Assembly: GCA_017979445.1 (NCBI GenBank)
Contig: CM030704.1
Location: forward strand, 9,531,658 to 9,595,657
Length of the DNA: 64,000 nt
Direction: 5' to 3'
From: Akebia trifoliata
Lineage: Eukaryota > Streptophyta > Magnoliopsida > Ranunculales > Lardizabalaceae
Both the position numbers and the translations under genes were made by a program. Every line of letters begins with the position of its first letter. Within the stretch, counting starts at the first letter, position 1. The notes beneath the pieces are model-generated. The model saw nothing but the letters and a program-made list of their open reading frames with translations, did not search any database and was not told where the DNA came from. Shown one piece after another: positions 46,428 to 57,436 of this stretch.

Positions 46428-46783
46428 TAGGTAGCATTCAATAAACAACGTTGAGAGACAACGGTTGTCCTATATAGCTTAAAAGTTTTGGATTACACTG
46501 ATTTCTTGCGAGGATGATCTCTATGGCGAGGAGTTCATCCTTAAAAAAAATCACCCCAATTTGAAATTTCTAGCCTCACCAAAAGTAGTTTAGAATTGTG
46601 TATCATCGAGTTTTTACTGTTAATTTGTGAATCACTTTTGATGGGTTATAAGTTTCAGAGTGGGCTGGCCTTTTGTGAGGATGATCTCCTCATCATATAG
46701 TCCTCACAAAAAATCAGCCCATTCTGAAACTTCTGACCCATAATAGGACAAATGTTGTCTCCCAACATTGTCTAACGAAGGGG
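46428..46783. mobile_element. palindromic TIR element, copy 10
   Basis: Arms 'acaacgttgagagacaacgg' and 'gttgtctcccaacattgtc'. Followed by (TA)n at 46784-46806. Confidence 0.75.
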
Positions 46784-46806
46784 ATATATATATATATATA
46801 TATATA

Positions 46807-47172
46807 GGGTCCTGTTCAGCACCAAACATTTTGGCAAACATTTTGCCCAACCATTTTTGTCCTACATGGGTTAGAAGTTTTGGAATGGGCTGATTTTTGG
46901 TGAGGATGATCTCAATGGTGAGATCATCCTCACCAAAAATTAGCCCATTCCAAAACTTCTAGCCTCATGTTTACAAGTAGAAAAATCGTGGACCGTCCAT
47001 TTTTTGTAAACCATTTTTGATGGGATTAGAAGTTTTGGAATGGGCTGATTTTTGGTGATGATGATCTCCTCACTGTAGAGGTCATCCTCACCAAAAATCA
47101 GCCAATTCCAAAACTTTTAACCCATGTATGACAAAAATGGTTGGGCAAAATGTTTGGAGCCGAACATTTCCC
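46807..47172. mobile_element. palindromic TIR element, copy 11
   Basis: Left end GGGTCCTGTTCAGCACCAAA, right end ending GAACATTTCCC. Two near-perfect hairpins separated by 'caagtagaaaaatcgtggac'. (TA)n on both sides. One of the best-preserved copies. Confidence 0.88.
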
Positions 47173-47375
47173 ATATATATAATCCCAACCCTTTAACCAC
47201 AAAATCCAATAATGGCAATTTATGAGTATCTTGATAACACAAATCTTAGAGATACTTATCCCGAGAATAAATCTCAACCATTTGATATTGTATTTAGAAG
47301 GTGGGGATTATATATTTTTTTCATGAGTCAGTCTTTGGAGTCGAGGGATCCTAATATATATATATATATATATAT
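47173..47375. other. unique spacer between copies 11 and 12
   Basis: Non-repetitive. A short open stretch (ending 47343) reads AIYEYLDNTNLRDTYPENK but is too short to assign. It ends in (TA)n at 47354-47375. Confidence 0.4.
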
Positions 47376-47747
47376 GGGAAATGTTCAGCACCAAACATTT
47401 TGGCAAAACATTTTTCAAAACATTGGTTAGAAGTTTTGGAATGGGCTGATTTTTGGTGAGGATGATCTCTACGGTGAGGAGATCATCATCACCAAAAATC
47501 AGCCCATTCCAAAACTTCTAACCCCATCAAAAATGGTTTACAAAAAATGGACGGTCCACAATTTTTCAACTTGTAAACATGGGGCTAGAAGTTTTGGAAT
47601 GGGCTGATTTTTGGTGAGGATGATCTCCTCACCGTAGAGATCATCCTCACCAAAAATCAACCCATTCCAAAACTTTTAACCCACCCATGTAAGAAAAAAA
47701 TGGTTGGCTAAAATGTTGGCCAAAATGTTTGGTGCTGAAGGGGACCC
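47376..47747. mobile_element. palindromic TIR element, copy 12
   Basis: Left end GGGAAATGTTCAGCACCAAA, right end GGTGCTGAAGGGGACCC. Reverse orientation relative to copy 11, since the spacer reads 'cacaatttttcaacttgtaa'. (TA)n on both sides. Confidence 0.88.
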
Positions 47748-47757
47748 TATATATATA

Positions 47758-47833
47758 CTTCTAACCCATGTAAGACAAAAATGGTTGGGCAAATTGTTGG
47801 GTAAATGGTTTGGTGCTGAACGGGACCCACCCC
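47758..47833. mobile_element. palindromic TIR element, copy 13 (terminal fragment)
   Basis: Only a right arm ('cttctaacccatgtaagaca', then 'ggtgctgaacgggaccc') between two (TA)n tracts. Confidence 0.75.
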
Positions 47834-47846
47834 ATATATATATATA

Positions 47847-48187
47847 GGTCCCCTTCAACGCCAAACATTTTGGCCAACATTTTAGCCAACCATTTTTGTC
47901 CTACATGGGTGGGTTAAAAGTTTTGGAATGGGTTGATTTTGGTGAGGAGATCATCCTCACCAAAAATCAGCCCATTCCAAAACTTCTAACTCCATGTTTA
48001 CAAGTTGAAAAATCGTGGACTGTCCATTTTTTGTAAGACATTTGTGATGGGGTTAGAAGTTTTGGAATGGGCTGATTTTTGGTGAGGATGATCTCCTCAC
48101 CATAGAGATCATCCTCACCAAAAATCAGCCCATTCCAAAACTTCTAACCCATGTAAGACAAAAATGGTTGGGTGCTGAACATTTCCC
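47847..48187. mobile_element. palindromic TIR element, copy 14
   Basis: Left end GGTCCCCTTCAACGCC, two hairpins (the first shortened to 'gaggagatcatcctcacc'), right end GAACATTTCCC. Confidence 0.82.
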
Positions 48188-48191
48188 ATGT

Positions 48192-48574
48192 GGGGTAGCA
48201 TTCTTTTGACAATCCTAGACAATATTCTAGACAAAGTATTTTGTCTTATATGAGCTAAAATTTTGGAATGGGCTGATTTTTTGTGATGATGATCTCTATG
48301 GTGAGAAAATCCTCACAAAAAATCAGTCAATTCTAAAAATTTTAACCCTAATTTATAAGTTGAAGAATTGTGAATCATCAATTTTTTACCTTTAGTTTGT
48401 AATCACTTTTCCTTGGGTTAGAAGTTTCAGAATTTGTTGATTTTTTGTGAGGATGATTTACTCACTATAGAGATCATCCTTACTAAAAATCACCCCATTC
48501 CAAAACTTTTTAGCCATATAAGACAAAACTTTGTCTAGAATGTTGCCTAGAATTTTTTCAAAATAACACGACCC
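48192..48574. mobile_element. palindromic TIR element, copy 15
   Basis: Left arm 'gacaatattctagacaaag', right arm 'ctttgtctagaatgttgcc'. Two weaker hairpins. Followed by (TA)n and (CA)n. Confidence 0.7.
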
Positions 48575-48633
48575 ATATATATATATGGGTCGAACGGCTC
48601 ACACACATACACACACACACATATATGTATATA

Positions 48634-48999
48634 GGGTGGCGTTCGAAGGCCCTAAAGAGAGCCAAACATTGTGCCAAACATTTTTCAAAACATGGGTTAG
48701 AAGTTTTGGAATGGGCTGATTTTTTGTGAGGATGATCTCTATGATGAGGAGATCATCCTCACCAAAAACCAGCCCATTCTAAAACTTCTAACCGTATCAA
48801 AAATGATTTACAAAAATCGGACAGTCCACGATTCTTCAACTTATAAACTACGGTTAGAAGTTTCGGAATAAGCTGATTTTTGGTCAGGATGATCTCTACA
48901 TCATAGAGATCATTCTCACAAAAAATCAGCCCATCCCGAAACTTCTAACCCATATTTTGAAAAATGTTTGGCTCTCTTTAGGGCCTCCGAACACTCCCC
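48634..48999. mobile_element. palindromic TIR element, copy 16
   Basis: Outer arms 'ggccctaaagagagccaaac' and 'gtttggctctctttagggcc' are an exact inverse pair. Two hairpins. Same subfamily as copy 2. Confidence 0.85.
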
Positions 49000-49012
49000 A
49001 TATATATATATA

Positions 49013-49222
49013 GGGTCCTGTTCAGCACCAAACATTTTGGCCAACATTTTAGCCAACCATTTTTGTCCTACATGGGTTAGAAGTTTTGGAATGGGCTGAT
49101 TTTTGGTGATGATGATCTCCTCACCGTAGAGATCATCCTCACCAAAAATCAGCCAATTCCAAAACTTCTAACCCATGTTTTGAAAAATGTTTTGCCAAAA
49201 TGTTTGGTGCTGAGCATTTCCC
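49013..49222. mobile_element. palindromic TIR element, copy 17 (single-hairpin form)
   Basis: Same ends as copies 11 and 12 but only one hairpin, about 210 bp instead of 340-390 bp, so the spacer and one hairpin have been lost. Flanked by (TA)n. Confidence 0.85.
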
Positions 49223-49277
<55 letters not shown>

Positions 49278-49291
49278 CGTGCGCGTGTGTG
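49223..49291. repeat. compound (AT)n-(GT)n-(GC)n alternating purine-pyrimidine tract
   Basis: About 69 bp of strictly alternating purine and pyrimidine: AT, then GT, then GC, then GT steps. GC and GT steps favour Z-DNA. Confidence 0.95.
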
Positions 49292-49724
49292 AGCCGTTCG
49301 ACATCAGGATTTTTACCTGACATTTCACCTTACTCGTCACAGACATCGAATTGAGCACAATCCAATGGTCAAAATGGTGTCCCATATTAAAACCACGTGA
49401 AAAGGTAAAATTTTAAAAAATTGTAGATATCTCCCTGCCCAACATAAAAAACCCGATTTAGTTTTACTACCCCCCTTCTCTCTAATCCCTCTTCTTCTTC
49501 AATGAGACTCCAACCTGTGTATGTGTGTGTGTGTTGTTTGCAAGCATTCAAAGCTCTGCATTAATGGAGGTCTTAATGGAGGAATGACTGCTTGCATCGC
49601 CATCATGATTGATGGAATCGTTAATGGTGGACCTCAATGGAGGTATGGCTGCAACTACATCATGATTGATGCATTAGAAGTTCTCGATTAATGGCGGACT
49701 TCATTAACAATATGATTAAAATTT
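49292..49724. other. interval with no gene seen
   Basis: Contains a short repeat 'aatggaggtcttaatggagg' / 'aatggcggacttcattaa' near 49560-49705. Nothing coding is recognisable. Confidence 0.4.
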
Positions 49725-49813
49725 TCGATTGAGTTGATATTTTGTGAGGATGATCTTCTCACCTTAGAGATCATCTTTACAAAAAATAGTCCATTATGAA
49801 ATTTTTAGCCCAT
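49725..49813. mobile_element. palindromic TIR element, copy 18 (left part, split by solo LTR)
   Basis: Hairpin 'gaggatgatcttctcacc' / 'agagatcatctttac' followed by 'tttttagcccat'. It is interrupted at 49813 by the solo LTR. The other side resumes at 51355. Confidence 0.7.
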
Positions 49814-51354
49814 TGTAGACACCCCATTTTCGCACTCGCCTGATTAATCAACTCGTCAACCCGATTGCAACGGTTCCCAATGATGGATGTTTATTCCAAT
49901 GCTCTATTTGGTTATCAGATGTGTTTCAGAAATTCAGATGAGGTATCTCAAACTAACAAAACTGTAGAAACCACGCTACGCTAGGAAAATATAATTCCAA
50001 AAACATAAAAATCATCATCTTGCAGACAAAAAGAAGTTTTACGATAAAAATCACTAAAAAATGACCAAATTAACAAAATACCACTAACCTCAAAACATCC
50101 CCTAGAGCTTACATTACGCTTAGAAAAATCATTTCAAACACATAAAACAACAAATCAAAACCAAATAAACCATTTCGCCAATTTTCACAAAATTCGACAA
50201 AATTACGAAAATGCACCTCATAAAGTTCACGATCATTTCGCATAAAAAATTTCATAAATGACAAAAACCAATATTTCATTGAATTCCTTACAAAAAATCG
50301 ATTCCAAAACATCCTGGAACATTAAAAAACGACTTAAAATGCAAAAAGTCCTTTCCGAGGGCAAAACGATAATTTTATAATTTTAATAATTAAAAATTCT
50401 GAAATTAATAACTAAAACATTAATTAATGTAAAGTGAAATCCTAATTAAAATTAAAGTCAATTAAGTAAGACTTAAGTCAAAATCAATCAAGTAAGACTT
50501 AAGTCAAAAATTAAAGTCAATCTCATAAGACTTAAGTCAAAATCCTAATCAATCTAATAAGACTAAAGTCACACCTTAACCCTAATAGAATTCTAATTAA
50601 ACTCTAAAACTACCTAATAGAATTCTAATTAAATTATAAAACTATCTAATGTAATTCTAATTAAATACTAACTCTATTTAAAATAATTCTAATTAAACAA
50701 TATTTCTCTAAAAGAATTATAATTAAACACTAACTTTGTCTAAAAAGCTCTTAAAAAAATCTATATAGAAGGGTCCCTACAACCTATTTTCGTATCCAAG
50801 AGAAAATCCTAGAAAAAGTAGGTTAAGGAGGCTCCCCAACCTTCCCAAAACCCTAATTTTGAAGTTCTAACCCCTTACCTATCATCCAAACCCCAACTTT
50901 TACTTAAAAAACACCCAGAAACCCTTCTAAAACACCCAAAAATCCATCAAAAAAATAAAAAAACACTCAGATCTAGGAATAAGATACTTCATCTTAGAAG
51001 ATCAGAAGCGGATCCAGTGACGGAAACGAAGCAAGGAATCTCTCCGCCAATTCTGAGGGAACCATTGTTGCGATTATCAAGGTAAATTTTATTTTATTTA
51101 TTTATTTTAGGTTTTTTAGCAATGTAATCTTCTTCAGGGAATAGTAGAGATCGGCGTTTGCCGGGCGGGGTTGGTGCCTAACACCTTCCAACCCCGTAAT
51201 GTGATCCCCGGACCCGTATTTTCTTTCGTAGATTAGTGTTATTTGCCTTTTAGAGTCAATGTTCGATTCTTAGACTGTAATAACTAGGTGGCGACTCCCA
51301 AACCTCAAAAATCAAAAGCGGATCCGCGCACCCCGTGGATCGAGGGCGCTTTCA
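49814..51354 (+). mobile_element. solo LTR, family 2, with intact 5 bp target duplication
   Basis: 1,541 bp, from TGTAGACACC to GGGCGCTTTCA, flanked by CCCAT on both sides (49809-49813 and 51355-51359). Same family as 29440-31040 in the opposite orientation. It carries GGTGGCGACTCCC near 51290. A TATA-like CTATATAG lies at 50761-50768. With no internal region between the duplications, it is a solo LTR formed by LTR-LTR recombination. Confidence 0.95.
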
Positions 51355-52396
51355 CCCATATAAAATAAAATACTTTGGTTACGTTATTGGCTATCGAACC
51401 GGACTTACATATATCTCATCGAAGGCTTTGAAATCTAACCACTGAATGTCCAAGTTTAAAATTTGAACTCAAAGGTGAACAACTATCTTTTTTATTATTC
51501 TTTTTAAGACTCACATCCCTACACCATCAGATTATTTTTTTTTGGATGCCACATGGAGTTGTGGTTCTTTTCCTAGAAGTTTATGACGTCACTTATAGGA
51601 ATTATCTAACCATAAATAACATAACATTATAGGTTTCCTAGGGATTTGTATGTGTTTCATAGCAATTAGTTTTACTAGGGAATCCCCAAGGAATATCCTC
51701 TTATCTTATAAATTTGTTTGGCTGAGAGCCTCAAACCCTGTTGAGGCTAATATTTTCCTTGGTTGTATTTTCATTTTCCATAGGTTTTCTTTTTTTAGTT
51801 CTGTCAATTAGGCATAATAGTCAACTCAGACCTGAACACAAACTAAAGTCAACCATAAAAATGGACCCTATACCCGAACTGAACCTAATCAAGCCTGGGT
51901 TTTAAAAAGTAATCAAAAGTGCCCTTCCCCCACCCTTACAACTCTATCTGAAGAAGAAGAAAAATATGACGAGGAAGAATAATGGACCAGCATAAAAAAC
52001 TTCTTGTGTAAATGTCTTGTATTTTGTTGGAGGTACGCTGAGTTGCGGAAGTGCAGGGGGCAGCATCCTCAAACACGTTTTAACAACTCCTGATTTGATA
52101 AATATTGATCTTTAGGGCTGTAAAACTTAAAAGAAAATAGTAATTATTCTTGATCTGATCCATGGATGTAGGCACACTGTCGAACCATGTAAATCTTTGT
52201 GTTTTGTGTGATTTTTTGTCCCTCTTTTTTATTTATTTTTTCCCCAAAAAACATGATAAGAAGCCACGAGGATGTAGATCACAAAATTTTAAGAACTTGC
52301 TAAAGAAATTAAAAAAAGATAGATTCTCACTGTTACATTCTAATTTTAACTTTGGGAGTTCAGTGCCCACCCATTTTAAAAAGTTTTGATCATACT
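51355..52396. other. interval with no gene seen
   Basis: 51360-51410 may be the remaining arm of TIR copy 18. The rest is AT-rich with no defended ORF or repeat. Confidence 0.4.
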
Positions 52397-54259
52397 TGTA
52401 AACACTCCAATTTTTCTAAAATCAGCCCAAGAGCTCCCAAAACCCTGCAAGGTAGGGCTTGGCTCAAAGAATCCATCAAGAGTCCAAGAAAGGCCCCTTT
52501 TCAAGGAGGCCCATCTCAAAAAAACCCTACCCCTCTAATCCTCCATTTGCCAAGAAACCAAGGTGAGTTGCTCTCTTTACCATTGCATTAGTTCATCTTT
52601 AATTTTGCTTCCTTTGTTTTCTTGTAATTTTGCAAGTCCTCAAAGGTTGACCCTTAGCTCTCTCAAGAGTTAATTAACTCTCCAATCTTACTTTGTTGAG
52701 ACTCAAAGTAAGGTAATTGACCCATAAGACCCTCCTCTCTTAGATAATTCTAGGCCATGCACCTTGTGTTTCATTGTAGTTTGGCCAAGTTTATATGGTG
52801 TGGACATCCTTGCTCTTCAAAAAGGATTTTCTAGAACTTAAAGTGAAATTACCCTCTTGGCCTCAATTTGGTGAGAGACACGAGAGAGTAATTGACCCTT
52901 AAGACCCCCTTGAGTGGGTAATTACTTGCCATTGTCAAAGTTATTGTCTTTCAAGGGAAAAAAACTCTCCCAAAGAATAATAAAAAAAAGAAAGATAGAG
53001 ACTCACTTTCCCAAAATTCTGTTAATTTCTCTTCGTGAGACCTCCCTAATTCCCAGAATTCTATTCAAATACCCTTTCAAGCACTCTTGAGGCCTAAATT
53101 TGGAGATCTAAGAAGGATAAGAAAAATAATAAGTAGGGGAAGACAAAGACCAAGGTAGGATTGTTATTTCATTTTAGTTTTTTACTTTACTTGCATTCCC
53201 CCAATCCCTCTTCTACCTCCCCCACTTTGTCATCTTTTATATTTAGTTCCTAACTCATCTCAATCATTTAGTATAAGTATTCTTAATGACAAGATAAGGG
53301 TTGAGAGTGTACTCCCTTCATGGGATGATCCTCACTATCTCTAAGTATCCATAATAATCATCTTGAATGCTTTTTCATGCACCATGTAGTATAGTCATCT
53401 TAATCATGTAGAATGAGCATTCTTAATGGTAAGAAAAAAGAGTATACTCCCCAACTGGAATGATCCTCACATCTTTAAGTCCATGGTAAGATTCTTGGCA
53501 GCCTTTGCATGTGTTATATAGTATAGCCATCTTAATATTCATAAAGTGTAAGCATTCCTAATGGCAAACTAGGGTTGAGGAGTATATCTTTATGGGATGA
53601 TCCCTCACATTTGTAAGTCCGTAATAAAAAAAAGGGGTAAAGGTTGTAGAAGAGGAAATCCCTATCCATGAAGTATTTATCAACATGGACCTTCAAAAAT
53701 AGGCCCTATATTGGGCACATTCCCACTACACACACACCGCCATTAAAAGTGCTAGAGTCCAATGAGCGCCGTCCTTATGGACAGCCAAGCAAACAAAAAA
53801 GGCCCAACTAGTGGGAGCATCTCATTTACATCCCATCCATTTCGAAGCTCATGCATTCACATATATCTTTTTTTTTTTTTTTTTTTTTTTTTGTGTGTGG
53901 GGGGGGGGGGGGGGGGAAGGGGGGCTAAATTCATGCATTCATATATATCAACATCCTACTAACTCCAAAAATCTTCAAAAATAAAAATAAAAATAGTACA
54001 AGTCGTCACATATGGTCAATACCTTGGTGACCACCAACTTGGTGGATAAGATGGGGTTCTTGACACCTTCCCGGTCTTACAACCAAACCTCCTTACCCAA
54101 CCTCTTGGGTGGACCAGTTTTGACTCACTAAATTTGTCAAAGATAAATTTATAAAATCTGTTTTAGGTGGCCATTCACACCTTAGACTCTTCGAATGGTG
54201 ACGATTCCCAAACTCATGTTGTATTAAGGTTTAGGACCACTAAACCTTACATGTCTACA
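52397..54259 (+). mobile_element. LTR of family 3 (solo or truncated)
   Basis: 1,863 bp, from TGTAAACACTCC to CATGTCTACA, the same family and nearly the same length as 37034-38900. It is preceded by 'gatcatact' (no polypurine tract) and followed by 'atgccaatttt' (no PBS), so it is probably solo. The 5 bp flanks atact and atgcc do not form a clean duplication. The U5 motif is degraded to TGACGATTCCC (about 54197). It contains a long T25 / G18 tract. Confidence 0.82.
53868..53924. repeat. T25-(GT)3-G18-AA-G6 tract
   Basis: An uninterrupted T25 at 53868-53892, GTGTGT, G18 at 53899-53916, AA and G6. The G-rich half could form a G-quadruplex. Lengths may carry sequencing or assembly error. Confidence 0.85.
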
Positions 54260-54703
54260 ATGCCAATTTTAATTTTTAATTTTTAATATTTTAATCTGAT
54301 TGAAGCCAGTAAACTAGAGGGCTATGGGTTGTTTGGTCAAATGGCAATCCATTTGGGTCTAAAACAGAGCTCTTGTTCTTGAAACCTTATCACACTAATG
54401 GCTAGCCTAACAGTTAGGACTCTTGTCCTTGAAATCGTACAAGTTTTTACTTAGAAATTAAAATATTTATTTAAATTCATTCGCAACCGAACATAACCCA
54501 ATCAAAAAAAAGGAAAAGAAATTTTGGTTTAGGTTCTGTTCGAGCCACCTGAATGTACACTCGTGCCATGTGATCACACACGAATCCATGACCACATATA
54601 TCCATTTTGGTTGTGAAAGAAATGTAGCATTGGCCATGGTAGTTGTTATCTTTATTTAATTACAAGTGAAAGATTTATGCTTTTTGATAATGAATTTAGT
54701 TAA
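54260..54703. other. interval upstream of the HIPP-like exons
   Basis: AT-rich. No exon I can support; upstream exons or the promoter of the gene could be here. Confidence 0.35.
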
Positions 54704-54709
54704 TCAAAG

Positions 54710-56176
54710 CTGATTCTATTGGCCGTGGTAGTTATTAATTCATTCACAGTGAATACAAGAATTCCATTTGAAAAACAGACTCATGAGTTTTCAATGCCAT
54801 TTGCAGCCGATACTCTGGTAGTGATAGAAGCATATGGTAATGAACAACATATTGGAAGGTATGTTCATAATGATAGGTGTGACACAAACTTCGATAAGGT
54901 TGAAAAATGGTTGACGGCAACACTGGAAGGTCTTCATATTGGTGAGAAAATTGATCATGGTAAGAATGACAAATTCCCGAAGAATGCTAGCCTCTCCAAT
55001 GAGTTGACGCTGTCCATTAACATGGCTGTTGGGATGGTAGGGATTCCCAAAACAAAACGTATTAATAAGAAAAAAGTGTTTTAATCTATAGGAGATTAAT
55101 GGAACTAATCTCGAGGAAATCTTTGTTTTTCCTCAAATCCTAACAGTCATATTGATGGAGGGTTGAGGCTAGAAAAGTCCTAAAATTCTCTTTTATGTTG
55201 TTTGCACTAGTTCAAACATGAATAATCATGTTTGTGCATTCTTCTTTATTGTTTCCATAATTTGTTTAGTTTGTTAATTAGACTATATTGCATTTTGTTA
55301 AAGATACTGGCTCTGTATGGGCCCATGGTCATGCCACGTCAGCTACAGAATATACATCTGCTGGAGAATCACATGCCTCATATACTAAAAAGGTGAAATT
55401 ACTGAAATAGCTATTTAAGTAAGATAAATTTCTGTGGAAGTGTTTTGGGTTAGAATTGTTGTTACATTTGATTCTTTATTAATTGTTTTGGTTTTTTTAC
55501 TTAATTATTTATTAATGACGTCTGGTCTCCAAAGCTAAATCTCATTCTTAATTTGTAGATTCTTCTTTACTTGTTCACCAGTTTCTCTTTAGTTTATGGG
55601 ACAGGAGATAAAAGATTAAAGACTTGGTCTAAACTGAAGCTCTATTGATTATTGTTATATGTTTGGGTTTTTGTGCTCACAGAAAGTGGTGTTACAGGTG
55701 TCTTGTCAGGATGATAAAACCAAGAAGAAAGTCATGACAAAAGTGGTGCTACGGGTGTCTTGTCAGGATGATAAAACTAAGCAGAAAGTTATGAAAAAAA
55801 TGTCTGGAATTTATGGTAACTGCGAGTTCTTTCCCTTCTAATTTCTTTCTCCACTTAATTAAGGATGTGGGAGTTCTATAAGAAAGAAAGAGAATAACAC
55901 AATTTAACTGTTTTTTATTTGTAATGTGCAGGGGTTGAGTCCATTTCCATGGACATGAAAGAATATAAATTAACAATGATTGGCGACTTTGATCCTCTCA
56001 ATGTTATGGTCAAAGTGCGAACAGTCTCGCATGCAGAATTCCTCTCTATCGGACCACAAAAAATGCCTGAAAGGAATAATCAAAGTGAGGAAGATGATCC
56101 TACCAAGCTAAAAGCAGAGCTTATTAAGGCATATGGGGCAGAAGAAGGGCATCCAAATAGATGTGTCATCTGTTAA
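54710..56176 (+). CDS. heavy-metal-associated isoprenylated plant protein (HIPP)-like gene, four exons seen
   Basis: Exons 54710-55058, 55304-55392, 55683-55815 and 55932-56176 join in phase with GT-AG borders (AAAC|GTATT, AAAG|ATACT; AAAAAG|GTGAA, CTCACAG|AAAGT; TTATG|GTAAC, GTGCAG|GGGTT). The last two exons encode an HMA-type fold: KVVLRVSCQDDKTKQKVMK, then GVESISMDMKEYKLTMIGDF. The protein ends in the prenylation box CVIC before TAA (56174-56176). The usual CxxC metal ligands are missing. A 19-codon strand (KVVLQVSCQDDKTKKKVMT) is tandemly duplicated at 55683-55796. I do not recognise the first exon (VVVINSFTVNTRIPFEKQTH). It has no ATG at its start, so the true start is upstream or the gene is truncated. 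Proteins of this family are membrane-tethered through the lipid and take part in metal handling or in interaction with other proteins. Confidence 0.6.
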
Positions 56177-57436
56177 TTATCTTTACTATTTCAATGGGAG
56201 AATGAACAGTAGAAGTGGTTCAACACCAAATTTTGAATCCCACCAATGCGCCCACTTTTACATTTAAACTTAATATAATCAAGGTCTCTTGATATTAAAA
56301 AAAAAATCAAGAAAATTGTAGCCTGCGGCTTAAGAAATTCGGGGCGAATTTTAAAATTACAAAAACATCTTTTTTACTGTGTAATATTCAAAAAAACCTT
56401 TAATGAATGTTTTAAATTGCATATAAACCCTTTGGATTCATTTGCATTTGCAAGTGCCACCTTCACAGAGAAGGTTAAGCAAGGGCGGAGCCGGATTTCT
56501 GTCTATTTTGTGTATGGGTGGGATACGCTTGGAACAGTGGCAGTTGATTGTCTATTCCACCGTTGTTATTAGGTGCAATATCATATATAATATGTGGAGA
56601 CCATTTCTGTCATGCAAGACAACAAGGACACCGGACACCTGCCAAAAAAATGAAAAAGGGCCCACTTAGAATTAATATGTTACAGTAAAAAGAAAGGCAA
56701 AAATTCATATCCATGTCGTAAAATATGAAGCACGGTACCAACTGAAATCACCTAAAAATAGAGTAAGGAAGGACCTTAGGTTGACGAGTGTAAGAAAACA
56801 AATTACAACCACTTTTGAGGAAAACAACAAGATCGGCCAAACCTCAGCTCAGACTCAAAGTCTATAGACAACCAAGACAAACCTAGGAGAAACAAGAACT
56901 CTCCTTTGCACTGAGGCCCCTCATTTGTCACAAAAGACAGAGAAATTATCAAAACGAAAATGTGTGACATAACATGTTTGTCCCAAAAGCACACAACTTA
57001 CTTCACAAGAATACAAAGACCGAACTCAAATCCGATCCCTAATTCATATCTAACTAGACCTATAGCAAATAAATGCCCCTGAGAAAGTATTTAAGTCTGA
57101 GCATGTTCTCTCACATGGATAACTATAAAAAGATCTTATCAGACTGATGGCACACTATGCATTAGAGATTTTGCTTCACATTACTAACAAGTGATGGATC
57201 CATTTTGCAAGACAATTAAGTGCACCTCAACTGAACATCTCATTTAGACATCTGAACCAACTGTATGGTGACACCTATATCTGAATTTCATCTATAAAAA
57301 TCAACCTACCAAATAGAGAAAGGTTGTTGGTTAATTTGATTGGAATCTTACAAAAAAAGATCATTCTGCAAATTTACTATTCATCTTCTTCTTTATTTTC
57401 CTTTTATCTAATTACTAATAATATATTCAGAGGATT
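56177..57436. other. interval downstream of the HIPP-like gene
   Basis: 56222-56300 resembles 38965-39045. No gene recognised. A possible element end ('aagggcggagccgg') lies near 56470 but has no visible partner. Confidence 0.4.

Noticed and set aside
37034..54259. LTRs at 37034 and 52397 as the two ends of one 17 kb element
   Set aside because: The first follows a polypurine tract, so it is a 3' LTR. The sequence after it has no PBS, and the interior holds host-like and TIR sequence, not gag-pol.
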